A stretch of DNA of 64,000 nucleotides from positions 455,645-519,644 of the forward strand of contig JH720315.1 in assembly GCA_000231825.2 (NCBI GenBank), read 5' to 3'. Under the pieces are notes generated by a model. It did no database searches and had not been told where the DNA came from. It was given only the letters and a program-made list of their open reading frames with translations. The stretch comes from Tetrahymena elliotti 4EA (lineage: Eukaryota; Ciliophora; Oligohymenophorea; Hymenostomatida; Tetrahymenidae). Position 1 is the first letter of the stretch. Every line of letters starts with the position of its first letter. Positions 52,601 to 64,000 of the stretch are shown here, in pieces. The translations under genes and the position numbers were made by a program.

Positions 52601-55341
52601 TATAATTCTTATAAATCTCTTCCAACATACAAATTTTCAGATAATTATAAACATTAATTATTAATTTAACATCCATTTTCATTAGAACCAAAATTAATTG
52701 TTTAATAGCAGGATTTTGTCTTCTAATCATAACATATGTTACTTGAATTAAAGCAACTTTTTATTGAAAATTAATAGAATGATAAACTTTTATTCTAAAA
52801 ATAGTATTAATATTTTACGATTTAGCAGGAGATTAACCAAAACTTAAACAATAATTATCTTCCGTAATTCCTACAGCTTCTTATTATCCATCAAAAAGAA
52901 TACATGCAGTTTATGTCTAGTCTACAGACTTAATCATGCAGTGGTTCTTCTCACATTTATTAGGACCTAAATAAAAATTCAATTATTTTTTAAAAATATA
53001 TGATTAATATTCGTTACCTGAACTATATTCTCCTCTACTCAAACAATTTCCTTATTTATCAATACCCTATATAATTTTTTATTGAAAATTTTTTATTTTT
53101 AGATATTATTACTGATGCTTTTGCGTTCTAATCTGATAGCCATAGGCATTACGATTAATATAAACAAATTTCTGAGTCTTATGCACATTAAACTGCTCCA
53201 CTTTATTATGCTTCTGAACAGAATCCATTTGAAAGTTTTGATACATGTAATCCATCAAATCCTATTTTTTGGCACTCATTTTAATAGTAGCATTACCTTT
53301 TATTTTTTATATTAAGAATTTACTGATAAAAAGATAATTAAAATTACTCCTGAGTACATTCTTTCTTAATACATTACTAATATTAGTCATTTCTACTAAT
53401 ATATGGAAATATTATTTTAACAATCGTATAATGATCATCTTAACAATAATTCGCATTTAAATTAATGACATCTAATTTTTACATGTATAAAATTAAAAAT
53501 AATTTTTTATTTAAAAAAGCTACTTTGCAATGAATCTATTGATGTTTTTTTATTTTCTTCAGCACATATACCTGTGCTATTTATATATCCAAGATAGCTT
53601 TGGGAAGTTTAATAAAGAATGCATTAACTATGATCATCTTTCATACATACATCATCTGGACTATTAAAACAACGATCTACATCTCCTATTTGTTAATCGC
53701 TTAAGCATAAAAATTATTTGTCTCTGCCAATATACCCCAAAGTAGACATTTAATAACAAAGCCCATTAAATATGCATATATTATGATAAGATTCATCTCC
53801 TGATATTAGGAGACACTCATTTGTATTTGGATCAATACAATTCTCATTTTATTACAGACAACTAATATTTAAAAAATGATTTTCACAAATGTTGATGACA
53901 TTACTAAAATCTAATGATCAAATTCTGATCTCAAATAAATGTAATAATAAAATTTGGTTAAAAAAATATTTGTGGCCAAAAGCATGAATAATATTTTGAA
54001 AATTAATTCATGTAAATACGGACTTTTTTTTCTAGGTGGTGTTATTTTTAAACTAAATGACTAAATTTAATTAAATAATTTCGTATTATTTACTTACTAA
54101 GAAATCTGATTTAATCTGTTTAATATATCGCTAGGCTTTATTTACTTTCATTTTAAATGTTTTAGCCTAATTTGACATTTTTTTAATTTAATTTGAGCCT
54201 ATTTTAGTAATTATACTTTTACTATTCTAAAAAACTTTAATAATTTTAGTCAAATTCCTATTTATATAAACAAAAAAGTTATTAATAAGTTATTATTATA
54301 ATTATTATAAACCTCAATAAGAGGGGTTTATATAGATCCTAAAAATATGCAAGTAGCTAAATCTCCTTGGCAAAATTTGACATTTTCGGTTTTACACTTA
54401 ATTTAATCTTTTCGAAAATATTATGAAGATGTGACACAATAATTTTAATTTGTTTTCCCCTATAAATAAATTTATTAAAATTAAAGAAAAGCTTATACAG
54501 AGATAAATTTTATTTACAGTAACCAAAGTATAATTATAAGGCAAACATGTGACCATCTAGTTTTTCTGGTGAATGCAGTATTATTTCTAGCAAATTACTC
54601 TCTGAATGAAATAAGTATTTTCGTATACACATAAACCGTCTTCTGTTTATCCCTTAAAAAAATAAATATTAGATCTTTTTAAATATAAATCTTTACACTT
54701 GTAAATTGAATATCTTTGCATACATTTAAGTTTTGATCATAGCAATTTCTATATTATTTATATATTATTTATTCATGATCTTTGATTGTTATATTAATTA
54801 ATGTTTACCCTTTATCACATGATTTTGGATTTAAAAAATCTATTTGCTTGCATTAATAGGTTTTATCATTACTTTAAACATATTTTCCTTTAATAATGAG
54901 ACCAAATTAGTTTTAGCAAAACCCATCTTAAATATATAACAAAGCTAATTTATGATAGAATATAATAAATAACTTTATTGTAAAATATACTTAAAAATTA
55001 CTTTAGACCCTTAGTTGATCAGAGGCATATTAGTTTTATCCAATACATTAACCAGTTTACTCAATAATAGCTACAAATATATCTCCTCCTTTAAGAAATT
55101 CACATTTTTTATTGCTTTAATATCTACAATCATAATTTATTGAACAAAGACTAACAGTATGAGGATAAATGGAGCTAAAAATACAATTTTAATTAATCTT
55201 TTCTTTCCCAATATACATGAAACCATCAACATCCACACAACTTTTTAGCTTTGGAAGATAACATTAGTTGTTTTGTTCACAGATAGCAAATGTTAAGGCA
55301 AATAGTTAATAAATAAGAACTATTTATTTTGAATTTTTCAT
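34616..55341 (-). CDS. Giant Cys-rich / beta-helix membrane protein
   Basis: ATG 55341 opens a signal-peptide-like start (MKNSKQIVLIYQLFALTFAI) followed by Cys-rich sequence. From 55.3 to about 41 kb the minus strand is a chain of Cys modules in short exons: GRDSNYNCLRNGQ, EGCFPFDLNLQRVG, YLGYIIENKQCAVLDQ and furin-like CxxC blocks (CIQCPQGCSKCYEG). From about 40.8 to 37.3 kb there is a right-handed beta-helix of the PMP/pectin-lyase kind, with repeated GGAI and FxxN (FEGNSA-like, GGAIYINN, GGAISF). Around 37.3-36.4 kb comes a stalk, GIYN..YDYCFECKDSYSF, CPNKDVTCVG and YWKLNQNSSD, ending in GHVGALCEDC-type Cys. The rest, to TGA 34616-34618, is a multi-pass membrane domain (IVILIFIWLFAFLVIILYFF) and a basic tail. 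Probably a cell-surface protein; function unknown. It may in truth be two genes, but Cys exons join across 44 kb without a new start. Confidence 0.6.
45228..52900 (-). repeat. Tandem coding cassettes of about 1.15 kb within the giant gene
   Basis: The exon ending EGCFPFDxNLxRVGxDxxxYC recurs with its Cys codon near 45228, 47073, 48236, 49376, 50530 and 51681. Spacings are 1845, 1163, 1140, 1154 and 1151 bp, and a more diverged copy lies near 52850. Each cassette also carries, in the same order, YLGYIIENKQCAVLDQL, GYIRSLDNQLNIGVDSLNYR and GRDxNYNCLxNG with LKACFLIN, separated by small introns. So whole multi-exon blocks, introns included, were duplicated. The wider first spacing includes an AT-rich insertion at about 46.4-46.95 kb. 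Confidence 0.8.
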
Positions 55342-56900
55342 TTATCTTATTCACTTTTTTCTTTAAAAATAATAATAAAACCAAAATTGTTATATTTTAA
55401 TTACCAAATAGTTTTTTAAAAGTAAATTTTCTTTTTTTCTCCTCTTCTTACTCTTTTGAAATCATAATTTACATTTTTATGAAATAACTATCATCATAAT
55501 ATCTAATTCTAAATATCTAATTCAATTTTTAAAATTAAAAAATAGTATATTTTTAATTTCTATAACTTAATAAAAAGAAAATAGGGGTGTCATATGAAAG
55601 ATTCATAGAACTTTTTGATGCTGATTAACCTATTTTACACAAAATCAATGGGAAAATTCTAATAATAACAATAAAATTTCACCCACCCAATTTAATTTGA
55701 TTTAAAGAATAGATTAAATTCCAACATTAACAAATAAATAAATAGGATAAAAAATAAAATAAAGAAATTTTCTTTTGTTCACTAGTGGCAAAAGCTTTAA
55801 TTGAAAAAAGTTTTTAAATCATAATTAAGGATCTCATAATTATTTATGCTTGAATTTAGTACTTTAAAGTGTGAAAGGAATTTTATTAATTAATGAATCT
55901 TAATTTTTTTTGTTGTTTATAACAAGTACTAATAATTTTAAAATATATAAATATAATAAAAAAACCTATTAAGAAATGTTAAAAATATTTTAAGAAGATT
56001 ATTTCTAAATATTTTGTGAATTAAAAAAGAAGTTTCCATTTCTCATTCATAAGTTTATTGGAAATAAATAAATTTTTGGGATTTGTTAAAAATTAACAAA
56101 TAAAAAGAAGTATTTATTGTTGTGTCTAAATTTACAATTTTGGAAAATTGTTTTTCATATTTAAATTATTTATTTAATAGAATAAATTAATTTTCACTAA
56201 CTTAAATTTATTTTAAAACTTAGATTGATATTTATTTTTTGATATTGGATTTATTATCTACACTCAATTTAAAAATAATAGAAATAGTTAATACTTATTG
56301 TTCATACCTTAGTAAGTTCATTATTTAAATAACTTTTAAAATAAATATATTTGAGGTTAAAATAATTTATTTTGATTTGTAAAATTTAAGATAAAAAATT
56401 TATTACAGTTTTTAATATTTTTTAAGATAAACATTACATTTATTAAAATTTATCTATTTTTAATTCAAATTAAGCTTGCATTTTAAAGGTCGAGTTAGGT
56501 ATTGTATGTGGTCAAATTTTGTGATTGAATTTTTTAATATGAATAAAATTTATTTATAGCTTTTAAGATATCAGTTTAGTTGAATTTAAATAGCTCATAA
56601 ACGTTGCTTTACTTTCTTATGAAGACTAACTCTTTGATTATTTTCCAGTTTGTTTAAGACTTTTTATTTTTTTAATGATCTATTTAGTCTAAATTTATTA
56701 ATTATTGAGCTGCAAATATTAGATTTTGATAAATGGTTGATAAAAATATTATAATATTATTTTAAATTAAAGTTGGCTTCTATCAATAAATTGTTTAAAA
56801 TGTATAATATAATCCAACTATTTATTCCAGTAGTTACATATTTAAATATTTAATAATTAATTTATAATTACAAGTTATTTAAGCAAAATAAAATTGAAGT
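55342..56900. other. Upstream region of the giant gene
   Basis: AT-rich, no gene recognised. It separates the giant gene from the tail of the truncated paralog, whose 3' end may reach into the right part of this stretch. Confidence 0.45.
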
Positions 56901-58300
56901 CATATATTAAATCTTAAAATCAACTATGTTGAGTTTATCTTTTCTATATGGTTTACAAATAAAGCAATTTTAATTAATTTATGAATAATAAAAAATGATG
57001 ATTTACATATTAATAAGATAAAACTGTAAGTTAGAGATACTAAAACTGAAAAATAGGTTAAAATTAATTAAGTTAATAAGAATATATAGCAATAATTCCT
57101 AATATTGTTTTATAAATATATTTTATGATGCCCCAAAAGAAGAATTTAAATCTATATTCAGATGTAAAAAATCCATACATTATTTAATTTTAATAATTTT
57201 TAAGATAAAAACGCTATGAAAATAACTTGTATTATAGAATAGCTTATGGGATTACTAAGAACGATATGTATAAAGGCCCAAAATAATGATTAGAAAGTAC
57301 TACTTGAGTTTCATCACAAATTTAAGATAAATATTCTGTCACAAATGATTTGTTATCGAAATATTAGCAATCGAAATTTAAAAAATCATTTTGAAAAATA
57401 AATACAAAAATTTTGATAAAGTGATTTTTACCAATCTAAACAGCTTACTAGATATGGTTGTAATACAAAAATCCAAATCCCAAGAATTAATTATTATCTG
57501 CAATTTCTCAATTTAAAAAACATTTTCTAGAAAATATTTAAGATATAGATACAAAATATCATGAAGAGCCAAAAGAGATAAATAAAAAATCATATTTTTT
57601 ATTAGGAAATAAGTTTGTAAAATATTTTCTAAAAAGCAATTTGATATTCTGATTTAAGAAAATAATAAATTTGATATATCTACCATCATTTGAGATAATT
57701 TATTAGAGAAATTTTGATCATACTAGAAGACTGTTCCAATAATATACAACTAGAATAAAAAGATTTTGAGTATATTTATGCTGATTATAGATTTACTCTC
57801 CAATAATTTGGAGTTAAAATTATTTTATCTTCATAGTATTTAACTTCTGTATTTGGGTATTTTTATTTAACATGTATCTAAATTAGTAAAGCTATATGAC
57901 TCTTAACATTCAAAGCAATAATTATATAATCCATACATTTCTTTTTTTACCTATCCAATCTTGCATTTTTAAGCAAATTAAATGATAAGCAACACTGAAT
58001 AGCTTTTATTGTATCCAACAATATAATTTGAGTCATCATACTGTTGTCTTTGAATGTAATCGCTTGTAATAGATAAAGATATCTACTACCCTAAAATTCC
58101 ATAAATTTAAATCTATTTTGTAAGATTGTAAATTCCATTTTGCTGTTGTAATTGCTTTTTTTGTTGATCTAGCCTTATCCCTCTATAAAATTTAAGTTTA
58201 AAAGTATATCTGAAGATAAATTTATGATTTCTTCTTATTGTTCTGTACTAAATTTAAAAACTATTTCTTCCTATTAATTCAAAAAATAAAAGTATTTAAA
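56900..58300 (-). pseudogene. Truncated, frameshifted paralog of the giant gene's C-terminus
   Basis: The minus strand aligns with the last part of 34616-55341. The stalk reads QNGIYNLTKQIQIYGILG, then DDSNYIVGYNKSYSVLLIIQ and YNYCFECQESYSFTNLDTCQ (compare YDYCFECKDSYSF). After that Cys the frame must shift by one in a run of five A to reach TEVKYYEDKIILTPNYWRVN. Then come membrane segments and a piece FVTEYLSQICDETQ with YGFFTSEYRFKFFFWGIIKY, matching FVTEYLS and YGFFTREYSYKFFFWDFIK of the giant gene. Cys modules and beta-helix are absent upstream, because the next gene ends at 58539. So this is a C-terminal relic, broken at its 5' side. The exact 3' end was not fixed. Confidence 0.65.
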
Positions 58301-58538
58301 ATATAATGTGTCCTTTTTTAAAAAAAAAACTCCAAATTTAAATTTCATAGATTTTAAAATTAATTATAGTTTTCATATTTAAAAAATGTTTGCCTTAGAT
58401 TATAAATTCAAATATGAAGATTTTAAAGTAGGTAAATTTAAATTTTAAGAAAAATAAATAAATAATAAAACTCAAAATATTAAATAATGAGTAGAATAGT
58501 GTAATAAAATATATTTCGACAACAAAAAAACATAATAT

Positions 58539-61500
58539 TCATACTATTAATGTTTAGTATTTTTGATTAGTTTAGTATTATTTATTTCTTTTAAAATTTC
58601 TATCAATATCTTTATAGATTTATACGTTGTGAAAAGAATAAAGGGATTTAAATTTAGTTGATTATATTACTTTTCTTAGATTCTTCCATAGAATTAAAAC
58701 TTTTTCTTTATCTACATAACCTAATTTTTTCAAATATTATCGTAATCTAGGTATATTTTATATCTTTTCAGTTATTTTACTTCTAATATTTCTAATTTAT
58801 TCTTAAAAGATAATAGAAATTAAATTTTTTATCAAAAAGTAAACTGAAAAGAAGTTTATTATTATAAGAAGGCTAAAGGCTGTATTTTTACTAGAAGATT
58901 AATTTAATTCATAAGATTCTGATAAATAAGCACAAAGGCCTATACTTATGGAAGAAAAGATATAAATCAGTTATTCCATATAATTTAATGTTAGACTACT
59001 ATTTGGCATACCTTTATTTTGCAAAAAAATTAAATAGAAATTAAATTTAATAGAAAATTTACATTATTTTATTGATATAGAATAAACTAACAATATTAGA
59101 CATAAGATTGAAGACTTTAATGGATTCTATTCATCTAAGAATTAGTTATTTACTATAACTATTGAAGACTTTAAAAATGTTTTGACTATCTCCCAATAAT
59201 AAAACTACTCTTTGTAATCAAAATAGTAAATCCCAAATATTTTTAAGTTTTTTAAACTTCCTAGATTTTTTCTAATTTTCCTAAGCTAAAAAAGGATAAA
59301 TAAAGGAATTAAAATAGTCCATATTCCTAATAAAGGATAAAGTATAATATTTCTGTAATAACGAAATTAATCATCACAATTAACAGATGAAAAGCTTTTT
59401 ACAAAGTTTTCTCCATATAAATTTTCACAACTAGCCTATTGATAAAATTATAATTATTAAATAAGCTTGATAAAAATTTTTATCCAAATAAATATTTTTA
59501 AACCATATTTTTACTAAATTAATAACAATAGTAAGGTAATAATTTTAATTTAATTGATAAAAAATTATTAAATATCTATTTTTAATTTCAAATTAAAATT
59601 TAATTATTTTAAATTTATTAAATCTTTTCTATTCATATTTAACACTTTTTTTATGATAATTTTTGTTTTCCTAAACACACAAACAAATTTTCATAGTGAA
59701 AAAAATAAAAATTTTTTTATCTTTTTTGAGATTTTTATCAAAAATAATAATTTTATTTAAAAATTAATTCTGAAGTACAAAAATAAATGAAACACCAATA
59801 AAAATTTTAAATTAAAGATTAAAAATCTCATTTTAAAAATTTAGAATTTTTTTTATTTGGGATGATATTTAGAAAATATTTAATAATTGAATTTAAATGA
59901 TAAAATATTTACACTTGCCATAATTTATTGAACAACAGAAGGTTGATTAGCTATAAAGATGAAGTTAACTCCAGAAAATAAATCAACTAATCTTAACTTT
60001 TACCTTAAAGCTAGGACTTAAGTTATGTAAAAGACAATAAATAGAACATTATAAGCAATAATTGTAACTTATCCTATTATTACTTTCACAAAAATATAAT
60101 TTAACTCTGTACTTTTGAAAAAGTCAATAAATGTGCAATCTAAAGAAAACAAAGCTTGTTTATTAGGATCAGAGACTGGGCTAATAAAAGTTTGGTATTT
60201 TTCTAATTAACTTTTAATAATATCACAAACTATCATAAAAACTTGTAAGTAGGAAGTTATCAACTTTATGTAAAAGCTTGTTTACTAAATGTTTCTTGGT
60301 GTATATATTTTCATTTTGTAAAGAATTTTCACTTATATAGTTAAAGCAACCTGATTTAGATAACTATTTACCATGTAAATAGTTAAAAGAGAATTTGATA
60401 TGACAATTAACACAAAAATCCACATTGTGCTTTTAGTTTATGAGCAACTTTTTTTAAGTTTTTATTTTTAATTTAAAATTCAGTATAAAAATTTTACTTA
60501 ATGCAGCTAAATCCTCCATCTTAAACATAAGAATTATTCCAATATTTTCCATAGACATCACAATCTGAGCAAATAGGTCCAATAAAACCTAAATTTTTTA
60601 TTTAAGTTTGAAAAATTGTAACAATTCTAATTTTTAATTTTATTTTTTACCTTCATGGCAGTATCTAATATCAATATCTCTTTTTAACAATCCTCCTTTA
60701 TTTTCATAGATGTCTTTGTCACCAACACAGGAATTTTACTATTCATTACATTTATAAAAATCAATAGTAGAGATATTTTACCTCCAATATCCTTTTTCTA
60801 AGTAAATCATTCCTCCAAAACATATCCCATAATTAGGGCACTTAATACACTTTTCTCCAGGTTATGTATTGAAAAATTAATCACTACATTTTTAACACAA
60901 GTCAAAATTTTTACTCTTAACGTGCTAAAACCCTAATTGACAGCTTTAAACAAACTAAACAATTAAATCAAAGCTATTCTTATCAGTATTATAATAAAGT
61001 ATTTTTCCGGTTTATTTATCATAAACAGGACTTTTAATTATATCTAATGTAAAAGTAAGCTTAACAGTTAATCCAAATTTTCCATTAAGTGTTAATTTAT
61101 CTAACTAAAAATTTCCACCTCTTTAATTAATTTATCTACTACTTATTTAAGCATTTTATGTGTCATTTAATAATATGTTTAAAGTCATATCAGCATAATA
61201 TTCTTTAAAATATTCATTTTCTTTTGTCATTAATTATATTGAAGCATCATTCTTTTTATAAAAAAATTAAATTAATAAAATGAAAATAGAAAGCTTATTA
61301 ATATTACACTAAATTTTCCACTGGTATGAAATATTATGTTATTCTTAACTTGACTAAAATTTTACAAAGCTATCATATGGTCAGGGTACTAAAAAATATT
61401 TAAAGCAAACTATTTTGCAATATTATTTTAAAATGTATTGTTAGAATAAAGATTCTATATTGCTTGACCACTTTCTGAATATATTGCCCCTCCTATTTCA

Positions 61501-64000
61501 GCTATGTTGAACAAGAAATAGCTATTTTCAATTTTTAAATTAGTTTTTTCATCAATACCTTTATAATATATAGCTCCTCCATTACCTTCATTAGCTTTAT
61601 TACCAACAAAGGAACAATTATAAAAATATAAACTTGAACTGTCTATAAAAACAGCTCCAGCTGATTTTTTAGAAAAGTTATTATCAAATAAGTTAAAAGA
61701 AAGCTTCTAAGGTTCATTCAAATTGAAATCTCCTTACAGAATTCTAAAGTTTGCAAACATGATTTCTTAAATTTATTTAATATATAGTATTCCTTAATCT
61801 AATACTATGTTTTAATGAAAGTCATTATCATTAACATTCAAGAATAAACTATTAAGTTAAATTAGACCTTTTTCACAGGATAAACACTAATTAGTATCAA
61901 AATTTGATTACTAAATCTTAATAATTTTAGAATAGATTTTTATAAATGCTTCAGCCGTTTAGGAATATGAATTACTAAAGATACTTTAATGTATGCTTAC
62001 TTGCCTAATATTCAGCAATTAAATAGCTGAATCCGAATAGTTGAAATTTAGATATTAATTATTTTAATCATAAAAATAAATAATATCTTAAGCTTAAATT
62101 AGAGTTTTTACTCCTAAGTTAGCCAGAAAATCTGAACCAAAAACCTCATTATTATCCATAGTAAATTTATTATTTAAGAAATATATTTCAAAAAATCCAG
62201 ATAAAATTAATTACTAAATGCCCAAATTTTCTTTAAATAAGTAGTTTTTTAAATTAATTGCTTCAAGATGTTATGAAATTGTTGTTGGGCTATAAGAAAT
62301 TTAAGAATTTATGAATTAAAATATATTATTTTGTTTTAATTTGAAGCTAAAGTGAAAAACTGAACCATACTCACTAATATTATCTACAAACTCAGAGTTC
62401 TCAATTGTTATTGATTTTTTAAAAATTGAATTTTATAGATAAATAGCTGCTCCTTGATATATTGCTATATTCTAATTAAATGACGAATTTAATATTTCTG
62501 CAAAAAAATTGCAAAGCTATGAGTCTATGTAAAGAGCTCCACCTTTATTTTAAATATCAAATGAGTTAAAGCTCAAATTATTAATAAAGATAGAGCTTTT
62601 AATATTTAAGTAACCCTAGACATCAAATACTAAAAATATTGCTCCTCCTTACTTTGCTCTACCACCTTAAAAATGACTATTTATAATATATGCGCTCTAT
62701 GTGTAAGATTGTATGAATCCTCCTATAACAGTGGAATTTGAAAAATTAAAATTATCTTTTTCGTTCTTGAAAATAGATTTATTAATAGTGAAACTTTTTG
62801 TTTTTAAAACTAAGCAGTTATTTTTCTACAAAGAGTAATTTTCTATGAAACTTGAATCTACAATCTCTATATGGCCTATCAAAGCTTCTAAGTATGCACA
62901 TGTTGCAATTTTAGAGGAGACTTCCTTTATTATTTTTAAAAATATAAAGCATCAAAATAAGAAGAAAAAATAAGTAATTTCTCAAAGACAATAAATAATT
63001 ACATTAGCTTTTATTGAATAATTTAAGGATGAATCTTGAACCAGCATATTAGAAATAGTTATTGTCTCTTCAATTTAAGAATCTATTTAAATAGGAGATG
63101 TACCAAATTGCTATTAAGTAATCTGAGCAATGCAGTTTATTATTTAAATATCTTATATTTTAAAATCCATTTAAACATTTTTGGTATTTTATTTTTATTT
63201 TAAAGTTATGCTTATTAGAGATTTTTGGTATTTTAGATTTTAGAACTATATATTTTTTAGTAACATTTAGTAAAATAAAATTTATATCTCAATGATCGAG
63301 TAGTTATTAATGTCTTCCTTATCTTAATAGCTTTTTAATTCCCTTATCTTCAAGCTATGAACTTAATAAACTTTCAAGAATTGAATTTCACCAAAGTTAT
63401 TTATCTGAGTTCTTAGTATAATCAAAGTATTTACATTATAAAGACTTATAAATTTGGAAGATTAATGAGAATTTGAAGGGGAAATAATCTTATTGCCGTT
63501 TAAGCAAGCTGATGAAATGTAGAATTAATCTATTTACTAATCATTATCATTAAGAAAATTAAACTGATTGCTGGTAATTATATTTGAGGTAAACTAAATA
63601 TCAGTGAAATGTAGAGAATTAGGGAAAAAAATTATAGTTCTAAGAGCATTAAAAAACATGTAATAATTGATAGTATTGTTATAAATAATAAGAGATTTAG
63701 CCTAAATGCAGTTTAGCTCAAACAAAGAGGGAATTTAAGTAAATAAATTAGCCTCTTAAATAAAACTATTATTTGCTATCAATAAATTTGATAGAGAAAC
63801 ACTAATAAATTGGTTAGACATAAATATTTTAGAGAGATTCTAAAATTTAGAATAACTAATAGTAAGATCAGAACCACTAAAAGAGTTTATATATTATGAA
63901 TTAAATATTTAGTAATCAAAAAGGATACTCTTATTATCAAAAAGGCATTATTAAATTAAACTGTTTTTAATAGTTATTAAAGTATTATTATTATTGATAT
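58539..64000 (-). CDS. Beta-helix membrane protein, paralog of the giant gene (5' part outside window)
   Basis: TGA at 58539-58541. Reading toward the 5' end: a basic tail (YVDKEKVLILWKNLRKVI), then a multi-pass membrane domain (about 58.8-60.4 kb), and a Cys stalk with CSDCDVYGKYWNN, NSCVGDKDIYEN and CPNYGICFGGMIYLEKGYWR (60.5-60.9 kb). Next is FNTQPGEKCIKC, then the beta-sandwich-like region near 61.1 kb. From about 61.3 kb to the edge there is a right-handed beta-helix with GGAIYS- and GGAIF-type turns (for example around 61.49 and 62.65 kb). Domain order is the same as in 34616-55341. Whether it also has the Cys-rich N-terminal half cannot be seen. Likely surface-exposed, function unknown. 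Confidence 0.65.

Noticed and set aside
45000..53000. CRISPR-like regular repeats
   Set aside because: The periodicity (about 1.15 kb) is of coding cassettes with Cys motifs, in a eukaryotic genome.
53115..53315. 66-aa plus-strand frame
   Set aside because: Shadow of Cys-rich exons of the giant minus-strand gene.

Overview
The window is a ciliate nuclear segment, most likely Tetrahymena thermophila or a close relative. It is roughly 80% A+T, and every convincing coding region reads TAA and TAG as glutamine with TGA as the only stop. Introns are short, AT-rich and GT..AG. One gene encodes a squalene cyclase of the tetrahymanol-synthase type, which is a Tetrahymena hallmark. Standard-code reading frames are misleading here; most short ones are shadows or fragments of genes that only open up under the ciliate code.

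Layout: 1-12.5 kb is gene-poor and full of relics. It holds a frameshifted C-terminal piece of a large membrane protein (1-802) and a decayed Tc1/mariner transposase (1310-2170). An antisense Q-rich ORF with an internal tandem duplication (2143-2842) follows, then two small divergent genes (4014-4824), two GC-richer fragments of unknown origin (about 5.2-5.5 and 10.9-11.2 kb), a cysteine-rich two-exon fragment (6.7-7.0 kb) and a multi-pass membrane gene (7575-8798). Between 12.5 and 15.8 kb there are leucine-rich-repeat (LRR) genes made of strictly 90-nt exons. A short plus-strand piece faces an 11-unit minus-strand array in which three units carry lesions.

16.1-21.9 kb holds two well-supported genes on the minus strand: ZMYND10 (dynein-arm assembly, seven exons) and tetrahymanol synthase (three exons, 655 aa). 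A second minus-strand LRR array lies at 23.67-24.92 kb. 26.6-33.8 kb is one large minus-strand PIKK gene, best matched to ATR, with kinase and FATC domains.

From 34.6 kb to the right edge everything is one expanded family of surface-type proteins, all on the minus strand. A probable giant gene (34616-55341) starts with a signal peptide, runs through many Cys-rich modules (including six copies of a cassette of about 1.15 kb), then a PMP-like beta-helix region with GGAI and FxxN motifs, a Cys/GYW stalk and a C-terminal multi-pass membrane domain. A truncated, frameshifted paralog (about 56.9-58.3 kb) and a third, right-truncated paralog (58539 to the edge) follow in tandem.

The housekeeping and cilia genes (ZMYND10, tetrahymanol synthase, ATR) are intact islands between two fast-evolving accessory regions: LRR arrays with relics on the left, and a tandem surface-protein cluster on the right. 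No tRNA, rRNA, telomere or CRISPR sequence was recognised.
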